This document shows positions 36,108 to 43,593 of a DNA stretch of 60,448 nucleotides, in pieces (positions within the stretch are counted from its first letter, which is position 1; each line of letters starts with the position of its first letter). The DNA is from Pontibacter fetidus (lineage in GTDB: Bacteria > Bacteroidota > Bacteroidia > Cytophagales > Hymenobacteraceae). Made by a program: the position numbers and the translations under genes. The stretch lies in contig NZ_JAAEAA010000022.1 of the NCBI RefSeq assembly GCF_010119545.1, positions 1-60,448 of the forward strand, in the 5' to 3' direction. The notes beneath the pieces were generated by a model that was given only the letters and a program-made list of their open reading frames with translations, was not told the DNA's origin and searched no databases.

Positions 36108-36917
36108 TTAGCTGATCGCCTGACGTATCCGGATCAGTTTCTGCATTAATCCCTCCAGTTGGTCTAATGGCAGCATGTTGGCTCCATCCGATTTGGCTAT
36201 ACTTGGCTGTGGGTGGGTTTCGATGAACAACCCGTCTGCGCCTACGGCTATAGCTGCTTTAGCTATAGTTTCAATCAAAGCTGGCTTGCCTCCTGTAACA
36301 CCGGAGCTTTGGTTTGGCTGCTGCAACGAATGCGTTACATCCATTACAACAGGCGCCCCTGTTGATTGCATTTCAGGTAAGTTTCTGAAGTCTACGACCA
36401 TATCCGAATAGCCGAAGCTGTTGCCACGGTCAGTAAGTATAACTTTCTCGTTCCCTGATTCGCGCACTTTATCCACGGCAAAGCGCATGGCCTCACCAGA
36501 CAAGAACTGGCCTTTCTTAATGTTTACCACTTTACCAGTGTTGGCAGCAGCAACTAAAAGGTCGGTCTGGCGGCACAGGAATGCCGGGATCTGCAGTACA
36601 TCTACATACTCGGCGGCCATTGCTGCTTCGTGGCTTTCGTGTATATCCGTTACGGTTGGTACATCAAATGTCTGGCTTACTTTCTGAAGTATACGCAGTG
36701 CTTTTTCGTCGCCGATGCCGGTAAAAGAGTCCAGGCGGGAACGATTTGCTTTGCGGTAAGAGCCTTTAAAAATAAGCGGGATCTGAAGTTTGTCGGTTAT
36801 AGTTTTAAGTCTTTCGGCAATCTGCAGGGCCATTTCCTCGCCTTCTATAGCGCATGGGCCAGCCATTAAAAAGAAGTTGCCGCTTTGTGTATGGTGTAAT
36901 TTCGGAATCTCGAACAT
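36108..36917 (-). CDS. kdsA: 3-deoxy-8-phosphooctulonate synthase
   Basis: A 269-residue enzyme joining phosphoenolpyruvate and arabinose 5-phosphate to KDO 8-phosphate for lipid A/LPS. Landmarks are GPCAIE (20-25), FKGSYRKANRSRLDSF, FLCRQTDLL, KGQFLSGEA, FGYSDMVVDFR and the late GLFIETHPQP. No Cys stands at the metal position in the NH2-terminal GPCAIE, so its metal class is not assigned. It is expressed from its own candidate promoter. Confidence 0.97.
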   Translation of the reverse strand: MFEIPKLHHTQSGNFFLMAGPCAIEGEEMALQIAERLKTITDKLQIPLIFKGSYRKANRSRLDSFTGIGDEKALRILQKVSQTFDVPTVTDIHESHEAAMAAEYVDVLQIPAFLCRQTDLLVAAANTGKVVNIKKGQFLSGEAMRFAVDKVRESGNEKVILTDRGNSFGYSDMVVDFRNLPEMQSTGAPVVMDVTHSLQQPNQSSGVTGGKPALIETIAKAAIAVGADGLFIETHPQPSIAKSDGANMLPLDQLEGLMQKLIRIRQAIS

Positions 36918-36943
36918 AGCATGATGGGTTGGTAACTATAGTA

Positions 36944-36951
36944 CAAAAGTA
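36944..36951 (-). promoter_or_regulatory. candidate -7 box for kdsA
   Basis: On the minus strand the sequence reads TACTTTTG, a match to TAnnTTTG 26 nt before the kdsA ATG. No -33 TTG is clear. Confidence 0.35.
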
Positions 36952-36963
36952 CGCAATTAGTAC

Positions 36964-37551
36964 CTATTTCTTCTGCAGGTTAATAAAAAGCTCGCTTCCC
37001 TGCCGAGGTGCAATGGAATTATAAGCCCTCTCAAAATGCATAAACTTGAAGTATGGCTCAAAGTATTGCTTGTACTCAGCAGCTGATCCTCCGAAAGGTG
37101 GGCCTTCTTTAGCAAATTCGGTATCAAACAATAAGCCTACCAGCCTGCCACCCGGAACCAGCAACTCGGCACATTTGCGGGCATAGGCAGCTCTCAGGTC
37201 CGGGTTCAGGGCACAGAAAAATGTTTGCTCTACAATCAGGTCATATCCCCCCTGCAGGTCGAAGAAATTTTGTAACAGCAAATGGTCTTTCGGAAAATCT
37301 GTGACGCGTTTCGCAAAGTTCTCCAGAGGTGCCGGAGCTACGTCGGCTACATACACATGTTTAAATCCCTGGTTAAACAGATATTCGGCTTCATACGCAT
37401 TGCCACACCCCGGAATCAGTATCCGTAAGTCTTTGTTTGTCAACTGGTCGAAATATGCCTTCAGGGGCGTTGTTATCCCCTGTGTATCCCAGCCGGTCTG
37501 GTTGCTGAGGTAGCGTTGCTGCCAGTAGTCTGCATTAAAATCTTGTTTCAT
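36964..37551 (-). CDS. thiopurine S-methyltransferase-like SAM methyltransferase
   Basis: A 195-residue TPMT-family protein. It begins NADYWQQRYLSNQTGWDTQG, typical of the family, then has the SAM motif ILIPGCGNAYEAEYL (near 60) and DLIVEQTFFCALNP (near 108). The natural substrate is unknown. It lies 46 bp upstream of kdsA on the same strand and could be cotranscribed. Confidence 0.88.
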   Translation of the reverse strand: MKQDFNADYWQQRYLSNQTGWDTQGITTPLKAYFDQLTNKDLRILIPGCGNAYEAEYLFNQGFKHVYVADVAPAPLENFAKRVTDFPKDHLLLQNFFDLQGGYDLIVEQTFFCALNPDLRAAYARKCAELLVPGGRLVGLLFDTEFAKEGPPFGGSAAEYKQYFEPYFKFMHFERAYNSIAPRQGSELFINLQKK

Positions 37552-37555
37552 GAGG

Positions 37556-37587
37556 TTGAGATATATAGTGCAAAAGTCTTATATTTG
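37556..37587 (+). promoter_or_regulatory. Bacteroidota-type promoter of the coiled-coil protein gene
   Basis: TTG at 37556-37558, a 21-nt spacer and TATATTTG at 37580-37587 form a -33/-7 pair matching the Bacteroidota consensus. The ATG follows 61 nt later. Confidence 0.6.
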
Positions 37588-37647
37588 ATTTCTATAGAAG
37601 GCCTAAAGTAGATACATCGGCTTTAAAACAAAAAACATTCTATACTT

Positions 37648-38589
37648 ATGTCGACGAACACACCCGAGAGCAGAGGTAACAAAAAACTCCTGATTGTTGG
37701 TTTTATCGTAATCCTGACCAGTATAAACGGTATTCTGCTTTATATGAACTACCAGAAAAAGGAAAAAGCGGAAGAGCAGGAAGAAGTGATCCGGGTAAAG
37801 AACACGGAACTGGAGAATCAGATTAAAGTATACGAAGCCCTTAAAGCAGATTTTGAGCGCCAGAGCCAGGAACTACAGGCTATGGGCATAGAAAACGACT
37901 CGCTTGAATCTAAAATTGCTGCCATAAACGCCGACCTGGATAAGCTGCGCGGCTTCCGTAACAGCAGCTTCAGCATTGCCGACCAGCGTAAATTCCGCGA
38001 AAGAGCGCAGGTTTTTGAAAAGCAACTAGTAGAAAAGGATAAGGAAATAGCCAAGCTGAAGGAAGATAACGAAGTGTTATTTACAGAAAATACAACGTTA
38101 AAAACTACCCAGAACAAAATGGCCGACAGCCTGACCACTATGAAGTCTACGAACCAGGACCTGACCGAAAAGGTAAAACTGGCGTCGCGGTTAGAGGCTA
38201 ATAGCATAACTGTGAATGTTGTGAACCAGCGCGGTAAAGAGAAGGACGATAACGACAATGAGTTCAGAGCCAAAACAGTAGATAAAATTAAAGTGGCGTT
38301 TAAACTGGGCCAGAATGATGTTGCCCCAAAAGAGCCGAAAACCATTTACATGCGTTTGATAGAGCCGGATGGCGCAGCTTTATATAACTTGTCTACAGGT
38401 TCAGGTACTTTCCAGATTGACGGAGAAGATATGTACTATACAGCCAAACGCGACATCGTTTTTGATAACACCCAGCAGCAGGTAAGTTTTGTGTATGATA
38501 AAAATGCCGCTTACAAAAAAGGCCAGCATACCATTGAGCTTTACGCAGATGGTTTCCTGATTGGCAGGTCTTCTTTCGTTCTGAAATAG
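37648..38589 (+). CDS. hypothetical coiled-coil protein with N-terminal membrane helix
   Basis: A 313-residue protein. A membrane helix near 13-31 is followed by a long coiled coil (about 35-185, with heptad-like runs such as LESKIAAINADLDKL). A compact beta-rich C-terminal domain begins about NSITVNVVNQRGKEK and includes YTAKRDIVFDNTQQQ. A periplasmic placement is likely. Similar proteins are common in Cytophagales but unnamed; no function is assigned. Confidence 0.75.
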   Translation: MSTNTPESRGNKKLLIVGFIVILTSINGILLYMNYQKKEKAEEQEEVIRVKNTELENQIKVYEALKADFERQSQELQAMGIENDSLESKIAAINADLDKLRGFRNSSFSIADQRKFRERAQVFEKQLVEKDKEIAKLKEDNEVLFTENTTLKTTQNKMADSLTTMKSTNQDLTEKVKLASRLEANSITVNVVNQRGKEKDDNDNEFRAKTVDKIKVAFKLGQNDVAPKEPKTIYMRLIEPDGAALYNLSTGSGTFQIDGEDMYYTAKRDIVFDNTQQQVSFVYDKNAAYKKGQHTIELYADGFLIGRSSFVLK

Positions 38590-38611
38590 AAAATTAGATA
38601 CTTATAGTTTG

Positions 38612-38639
38612 AAAGCCTCTGCCTTAGCAGGGGCTTTTT
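38612..38639 (+). terminator. intrinsic terminator after the coiled-coil gene
   Basis: AAAGCCTCTGC pairs with GCAGGGGCTTT with one wobble, followed by TT. Confidence 0.7.
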
Positions 38640-38727
38640 GCTTTTAGTTGGCTTCTACATTGTTTATTTAGTAGTTGGTTCTTTTCTTATTGGTCTACTA
38701 TAGTTACTACCTATACTAGATTAAGCT

Positions 38728-39256
38728 AAGCTATCCTTTCAAACTTCTCCCAATCCTGGGCTCTACTTACCTATCGTTTCAAGTTCACTTTGACTCTCTC
38801 ACGGCGGGGGTAGGGGCCCTCTTTAAGGGCAGGGCCGTTAAGTTCTAGCAAATTCTCCCCTTGAGGGGAGCGCAGAGGGGTGTTTGTATTAGCGGGTGAA
38901 TTTAAAATTGGCTAACAATAGGCTTTTTGGTCCTGAATAACACCCCTATAATCCCCTCAAGGGGATAGTTCTCGGCAGAACTTAACGGCCCTGCCTCTTT
39001 AAGGGGGGCACCGCCTTCGGGCATCGCGCTGCTGCCTTCTTGCTACCCTCGTTCATCGTGTTGGCTGCGCCACCGCAACAAGTCAAAGGCGCTCAACCCA
39101 ATGACTGATACGTTTCGCATAGCAACTGCCTGCTTATAGTTTGAACCTGCTTGCTTCGATATTGATCGTGGTTATAGTTCCGTAGGGACAGGTCGCGACC
39201 TGTCCGATCATGGTCTGAAACTATAGCAAAGGCAGAAATTCCTCTCTCGGGAGGGG
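38728..39256 (-). repeat. composite intergenic repeat, copy 3 (reversed, split by a MITE)
   Basis: On the minus strand this copy runs from a degenerate GAGAGAGG hairpin (about 39256), through the perfect palindrome GGACAGGTCGCGACCTGTCC (39186-39205), the GTCATTGGGTTGAGCGCC arm (about 39090-39107), the CAGCGCGATGCCCGAAGGCG partner (about 39013-39032), and the tail ending GGATAGCTT at 38728. The G/C-rich part is interrupted by the element at 38830-38993. The 1125-bp stretch 38590-39714 also holds a further hairpin arm (about 39331-39420) and a CACAAGATCCTTCCAGGATG repeat at 39294; no gene was accepted there. Confidence 0.85.
38830..38993. mobile_element. 164-bp MITE with 17-bp terminal inverted repeats
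   Basis: The left end CAGGGCCGTTAAGTTCT (38830-38846) and right end AGAACTTAACGGCCCTG (38977-38993) are exact inverse copies. The interior continues as imperfect inverted arms, each with TCCCCTTGAGGGGA and AGGGGTGTT. Directly abutting both ends is the perfect 12-bp direct repeat CCTCTTTAAGGG (38818-38829 and 38994-39005), as expected for a target-site duplication. It has no coding capacity. The terminus is shared, 16 of 17, with the transposase-bearing sequence at 60324-60340. Confidence 0.85.
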
Positions 39257-39293
39257 CAAGGGTGTGTTATAGCATAGGCCTTTACTCTTTTCC

Positions 39294-39318
39294 CACAAGA
39301 TCCTTCCAGGATGACAAA
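39294..39318 (+). repeat. AAGATCCTTCCAGGATG dispersed repeat
   Basis: CACAAGATCCTTCCAGGATG plus ACAAA here is matched in reverse at 45938-45962. It contains a short dyad (GATCCTT/AAGGATC-like). Confidence 0.65.
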
Positions 39319-39330
39319 AGAAAAGGTAAA

Positions 39331-39420
39331 AAAACTCCCCGACTTAGACTACCGAGCAGCGATTTAAAAGGTAGCGAGCGTAGCGCTGAGGGGTTGGGGT
39401 GGTTGGACAAACCAACAATA
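39331..39420 (-). repeat. extra hairpin arm of the composite repeat
   Basis: The minus strand reads ACCACCCCAACCCCTCAGCG, then about 45 nt, then GTCGGGGAGTTTTT. This is the CCCCTCC...GGAGGGGAGTTTTT hairpin of copies 2 and 4 with a larger, GCGCTACGCTCGC-bearing loop. Confidence 0.6.
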
Positions 39421-39644
39421 GCTTTAGCAGAACTGTTCCCTTGAGGACAAGAGAGAACGGGAGTTCAAAACTTGAGAGCGAAGCTCATAGGGGTGTTAAA
39501 ACAGCAACTATAGAACTATAACCACAACTATAGCAGCAGCTACCTCTCCTGTTAATATTAGAGAGCTGGTGTAAGGTAAATTGAGACTGGCTTGCTCTTC
39601 ATCAACTATAGAACTGTTGTTAAACCCAAACCTATAAATAAAAA

Positions 39645-39670
39645 AAGCCCCATCTTTAAGATGGGAGCCT
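39645..39670 (-). terminator. intrinsic terminator after cphA
   Basis: GCCCCATCTT (39647-39656) pairs with AAGATGGGAGC (39659-39669) with one bulge. The minus strand ends in a run of seven T from 39646 downward. Confidence 0.75.
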
Positions 39671-39714
39671 TAGTCCATCGTTCACAAATAATTCTATCTA
39701 TACGTAATCTATAG

Positions 39715-42342
39715 TTATTCAATCAGCATTTTTCTGTCCTGTATTACTTTAAAGTGCTCTACCATTTTTACAGCTTCTGTGATATCTTCGGTAAAGATCG
39801 CCACAAACGAGTTTGGCTCGGCGCGCTCCAGAGCATGCGCAATGGCTCTCATTTCTTCCGGTATCACTTCTATCCTGGTTTCAGAACCAGAGTCCTCAAT
39901 TCCTTTTATGAGCGGGTCTGTTATTTCTTCAGGAGTTTTACCACGCAGGTCGCTATCGAGGCGTATGATCACCTCATCAAATATATTGCCTGCCGCTAGC
40001 CCCAGTTCATAAAAGTCTTCGGTGCGCCGGTCGCCTACCCCTGCAATAATGCCTACTTTGTGGTGTGCATCTACGTAATTCATAAACTCCCCTATTGCTT
40101 TCATGCCGCCTACGTTATGGGCGTAATCTACCAGCACCTCAAACTGCGGGAACTTAAACAGGTTCATACGGCCCGGTGTCTTTGCCGGCGAAGGTATAAA
40201 GGTGCGCAGTGAGGTTTTAATATCTTCTATCTCGAAATGCGAAATATAGCCCGCCAAGGTTGCTGCCAGAATATTTTCGATATTAAACTTTGCACGGCCG
40301 CCAAACGTCAGGGGCACATCTGCTACCCTATCAATGCGCAGTTTATAGCTGTTCTTAAAAATAGAGATATACCCGTTTTCGTACACAGCTGCGAGCCCGC
40401 CTTTTGCAATGTGCTTCAGTATGCGGGGATTTTCTTCATCCATACTAAAGAACGCAACATTACAGTGCAACCCTTCTGCCATCGCATACACCAGGTCATC
40501 GTCCGCGTTAAGAACCGCATATCCTTCCGGGCTAACGCTCTTCGGGATTACAGCCTTCACCTGTGCCAGTTCTTCCAGGGTATGGATATCGCGGAGCCCC
40601 AGGTGGTCAGAACTTACGTTGGTTACAATCCCGATGTCACATTGCTGAAAACCAAGACCAGCCCTGAGCAAGCCCCCACGGGCACATTCCAGTACGGCAA
40701 AGTTTACAGTAGGGTCTTTCAGAACAAACTCAGCACTATAAGAGCCGGTCGTGTCGCCTTTCTCCAGCAACTTATCCTGTATGTAAATGCCATCTGTGGT
40801 AGTGTAACCAACCTGATATCCCTTATGTTTTACCATATGCGCTATAAGGCGGGTAGTGGTGGTTTTACCGTTTGTACCTGTTACAGCTATAATCGGAATC
40901 CTGGACGGTGTATCGCGCGGGAAAAGCATATCTACAACCGGTGCAGCCACGTTACGAGGCAGGCCAAACGTAGGAGATATATGCATCCGGAAGCCTGGTG
41001 CGGCATTTACTTCCAGTACGGCACCCCGTGTTTCGTTTAGCGGTATGGCAATATCGGTTGTCATTACATCTATGCCACAAATGTCCAGCCCAACTATACC
41101 GGCAATGCGTTCTGCCATCAGTATGTTGTACGGGTCTACCAGGTCTGTAACGTCGGTAGCAGTACCTCCGGTACTTATGTTAGCCGTACTTTTAAGGTAT
41201 ACTTCCTGACCTTCCGGAACTATAGATTGCGTGGTCAGTTCCATACTTTTCAGCAGGGCCTGGGTATGCTTGTCTATCTGTATCTTGGTAAGTACTTTTT
41301 CGTGGCCTATACCTCTGCGGGGATCTTTGTTTTCTCTGTCGATGAGCTGTTTTATAGTTGAGATGCCATCGCCTATTACCATGGCAGGTGTGCGTTTGGC
41401 GGCGGCCACAAACTTCCCGTTTATTACCAGCATTCTAAAATCGAAGCCTACAATGTATTGCTCCACTATAACGCCCTGCGAGTATTTGCGCGCTTCCAGG
41501 AATCCTTTCTTCGCGTCGTTCAGGTTGGTAATATTTATGGTTGCGCCTTTGCCATGGTTGCCATCCAGTGGTTTTGTAACGATCGGGAAACCCAGCCAGG
41601 TAGTAGCACGGCGAAGCTCTTCCTGCGAGTATACCGTTGTGCCTTTCGGAACCGGTATGCCTGCATCACTAAGCAGGTCTTTGGTAGCATTTTTATCACC
41701 GGCAATCTCTACGGCAAAGCAGGCTGTAGTGCTTGTCATAGTGGCTTGTATACGCTTCTGGTACCGGCCATAACCCAGTTGTATCAGCGAGTTACGGTTA
41801 AGGCGTATATAGGGTATGCCGCGGCTCACCGCTTCTGTAACTATAGAATAGGTACTTGGCCCAAAGTATTCATCCTCCCGTATTTCGTGTAGTTTCTCCA
41901 GGTCAGCCCATAGTTTATACTTTTCGCCTTTTACCAGGGCCTCTGTTATGCGTACTGCGGCATACGCTGCATACTCTCCGGCCCGTTCTTCCTGGTACGA
42001 GAAAATAACATATACTTCATTTGGCTCGCGGGTTGGGTAACAACGGCCATAACCGCTATCCATACCGGCCATGGTCTGCAGTTCCAGCGCAACGTGCTGC
42101 ACTACATGCCCAAAGGTGGTTCCTTCTTCTACAGTTTTAAAAAAACCACCTTCTACGCCTTCTGCAGACCGATGCGCCTTCATATCAGGGAACATCTTCC
42201 GGAGACGGTTATTAAAATTAGGGATCTGGTTGGTTAAGGAATCACTAAGCTCTTCTAAATCCAGTTTCAGGACTATTATCTTCGGATGTTTTACAGACCA
42301 GTAGTTTGGACCGCGCATCACGCGTAAATCAACAATTTTCAT
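39715..42342 (-). CDS. cphA: cyanophycin synthetase
   Basis: An 875-residue enzyme. An N-terminal domain (about 1-160), an ATP-grasp domain (about 200-470, with KPLDGNHGKGATINI), and a Mur-ligase-like domain with the P-loop GTNGKTTTTRL near 488 give the standard CphA order. It polymerises aspartate and arginine into multi-L-arginyl-poly-L-aspartate using ATP. No cyanophycinase (cphB) or isoaspartyl dipeptidase gene is adjacent, so storage and breakdown genes are separate, or this is a variant with another product. It is monocistronic, ending in a terminator. Confidence 0.93.
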   Translation of the reverse strand: MKIVDLRVMRGPNYWSVKHPKIIVLKLDLEELSDSLTNQIPNFNNRLRKMFPDMKAHRSAEGVEGGFFKTVEEGTTFGHVVQHVALELQTMAGMDSGYGRCYPTREPNEVYVIFSYQEERAGEYAAYAAVRITEALVKGEKYKLWADLEKLHEIREDEYFGPSTYSIVTEAVSRGIPYIRLNRNSLIQLGYGRYQKRIQATMTSTTACFAVEIAGDKNATKDLLSDAGIPVPKGTTVYSQEELRRATTWLGFPIVTKPLDGNHGKGATINITNLNDAKKGFLEARKYSQGVIVEQYIVGFDFRMLVINGKFVAAAKRTPAMVIGDGISTIKQLIDRENKDPRRGIGHEKVLTKIQIDKHTQALLKSMELTTQSIVPEGQEVYLKSTANISTGGTATDVTDLVDPYNILMAERIAGIVGLDICGIDVMTTDIAIPLNETRGAVLEVNAAPGFRMHISPTFGLPRNVAAPVVDMLFPRDTPSRIPIIAVTGTNGKTTTTRLIAHMVKHKGYQVGYTTTDGIYIQDKLLEKGDTTGSYSAEFVLKDPTVNFAVLECARGGLLRAGLGFQQCDIGIVTNVSSDHLGLRDIHTLEELAQVKAVIPKSVSPEGYAVLNADDDLVYAMAEGLHCNVAFFSMDEENPRILKHIAKGGLAAVYENGYISIFKNSYKLRIDRVADVPLTFGGRAKFNIENILAATLAGYISHFEIEDIKTSLRTFIPSPAKTPGRMNLFKFPQFEVLVDYAHNVGGMKAIGEFMNYVDAHHKVGIIAGVGDRRTEDFYELGLAAGNIFDEVIIRLDSDLRGKTPEEITDPLIKGIEDSGSETRIEVIPEEMRAIAHALERAEPNSFVAIFTEDITEAVKMVEHFKVIQDRKMLIE

Positions 42343-42646
42343 GTATCAGGTATTCGTAAACGATTACATATAATGGAGTAGAGGTATTTTTTGGCTCATA
42401 ACAACCTATTGCCGGCATTATAACAACTCATTATGGCTGAGTGGTCTGGGCTTTACGTGCATTACTTTAAAGTTGATATGGTTTAGGTATGTTCGCTTGT
42501 TAAACGATACCATGAGTACGCAGAAATGGTACAAAAGATTAATAGAACTCAGAAAATAAGTGCTATTTTTTGCTCGACATTGAGTGTCAGTTATAAACAG
42601 GCAGGCTATAGTTAGCCACAAAAAAGGGGAAGATTGGTTACAAGCA
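42343..42646. other. spacer between cphA and tRNA-Cys terminator
   Basis: This stretch holds the cphA promoter region, A/T-rich sequence and several CTATAG/TATAGTT motifs. A 67-codon minus frame (42418-42621) looks random and is not accepted as a gene. Confidence 0.5.
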
Positions 42647-42685
42647 AAAATGCCCCAACTGCTTAAATAAGCTATTGGGGCATTT
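42646..42685 (-). terminator. terminator after tRNA-Cys
   Basis: AAATGCCCCAACTGCTTAAA pairs outward with TAAGCTATTGGGGCATTT: ATGCCCCAA / TTGGGGCAT plus an inner GCTTA / TAAGC. The minus strand ends in TTTTTGC. Confidence 0.8.
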
Positions 42686-42689
42686 AAAG

Positions 42690-42760
42690 AGGTAACGAGC
42701 GGATTCGAACCGCTGTAGCAGCTTTTGCAGAGCTGAGCCTAGCCACTCGGCCACGTTACC
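42690..42760 (-). tRNA. tRNA-Cys (GCA)
   Basis: The minus strand gives a complete cloverleaf: acceptor GGTAACG / CGTTACC (7 bp), the D-arm with GGCCGAGTGGCTAGGC, anticodon stem CAGCT / AGCTG with loop CTGCAAA (anticodon GCA), and T-arm with GGTTCGAATCC. The discriminator base is U, as expected for tRNA-Cys. CCA is not encoded. The length is 71 nt including the discriminator. Confidence 0.97.
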
Positions 42761-42773
42761 GTGATTAGGAGTG

Positions 42774-42804
42774 CAAATATACGAATGTGTGTATACTTGT
42801 CAAA
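42774..42804 (-). promoter_or_regulatory. promoter of tRNA-Cys
   Basis: The minus strand reads TTTG (42801-42804), 19 nt, TATATTTG (42774-42781): an exact Bacteroidota -33/-7 pair, 13 nt before the tRNA 5' end. It is the cleanest promoter in the window. Confidence 0.75.
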
Positions 42805-42848
42805 CTATAGAAGGTTATTTTTTCAGGCAGATTAATTTAAATAATCAG

Positions 42849-43382
42849 TTACACATCCAGTCGGCGTGCCTTACCAATAAAATTTAAAAACGAGACCACA
42901 AAATTGGGCGGATTGACAGACCTGATCTCGTTCGGGTATTTTTTCATTAACACTGACAGGTGCATGGCTGTGTTCAGGTCTAGCTGTAGTTTTTGCTTTT
43001 CGTGCCCTGCCAGTTTGTTTACTACCTTGCATAGATCGGCAAAGTAGCCGCCAAACTCCATGGCTGGGGTGTGTATGTTGTAAACTTTAGAAACATAATC
43101 GGTAGGGTTACGGAAAGTATGCGGAATGCCTGCACTTACCGTTATCTCTTCACCCTGATGCAGCAAATGCCATTCTCCGTCTACGTTTACTTCGATCTGC
43201 CCTTGCAGCACCTTATAGGTTTCCTGAGCCTTGGGATGTACATGCATAGGCGTACCATCAGCTTGCGGCTTTAGCTCCCACTCCATCTCCAGCGATTCAC
43301 CCTTGGTTTGTTCTGCCGTTTTCACTATCCGGCAGTTCATCCCGATAGGTGTCATTTCTAATATCTGGTTAGGGTGAAGCAT
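42849..43382 (-). CDS. cupin domain protein
   Basis: A 178-residue protein when started at the ATG at 43382 (MLHPNQILEMTPIG). A longer frame reaches 43472, but its extra 30 residues are Cys/Tyr-rich and look like spacer with CTATAG motifs, so the shorter start is preferred. The cupin core is GTPMHVHPKAQETYKVLQGQ, then HLLHQGEEITVSAGIPHTFR, with metal His/Glu residues. The substrate is unknown. Confidence 0.8.
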   Translation of the reverse strand: MLHPNQILEMTPIGMNCRIVKTAEQTKGESLEMEWELKPQADGTPMHVHPKAQETYKVLQGQIEVNVDGEWHLLHQGEEITVSAGIPHTFRNPTDYVSKVYNIHTPAMEFGGYFADLCKVVNKLAGHEKQKLQLDLNTAMHLSVLMKKYPNEIRSVNPPNFVVSFLNFIGKARRLDV

Positions 43383-43543
43383 AGTATACAATAAGGGTGT
43401 GCAAAATTTATACTTCAGGACATAAACTGTGCAGCTATAGTTTGGACAATAATCACCTATAGTACAGGCCATTTAGCAAAGCTGCTTTATAAATATACTA
43501 TTTTTAATATAAATTGTTATTATTTCTTAAAAATTTTAAAATA

Positions 43544-43573
43544 AAAAAGCCCCGGATTGCTCCGGGGCTTTTT
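43544..43573 (-). terminator. intrinsic terminator after rpsA
   Basis: A perfect 13-bp stem (AAAAAGCCCCGGA / TCCGGGGCTTTTT) with a 4-nt loop, 20 bp after the rpsA stop. Confidence 0.9.
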
Positions 43574-43593
43574 GCTATGTAACAAACTTAATA

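Noticed and set aside
39262..39444. 60-codon plus-strand frame
   Set aside because: It runs across two dispersed repeat units; the frame is not kept in the related copies.
42418..42621. 67-codon minus-strand frame upstream of the tRNA
   Set aside because: There is no family resemblance or promoter, and composition is like spacer.
43383..43472. N-terminal extension of the cupin protein
   Set aside because: The extra 30 residues are Cys/Tyr-rich and the DNA carries spacer-type CTATAG motifs; the internal ATG gives the usual cupin start.
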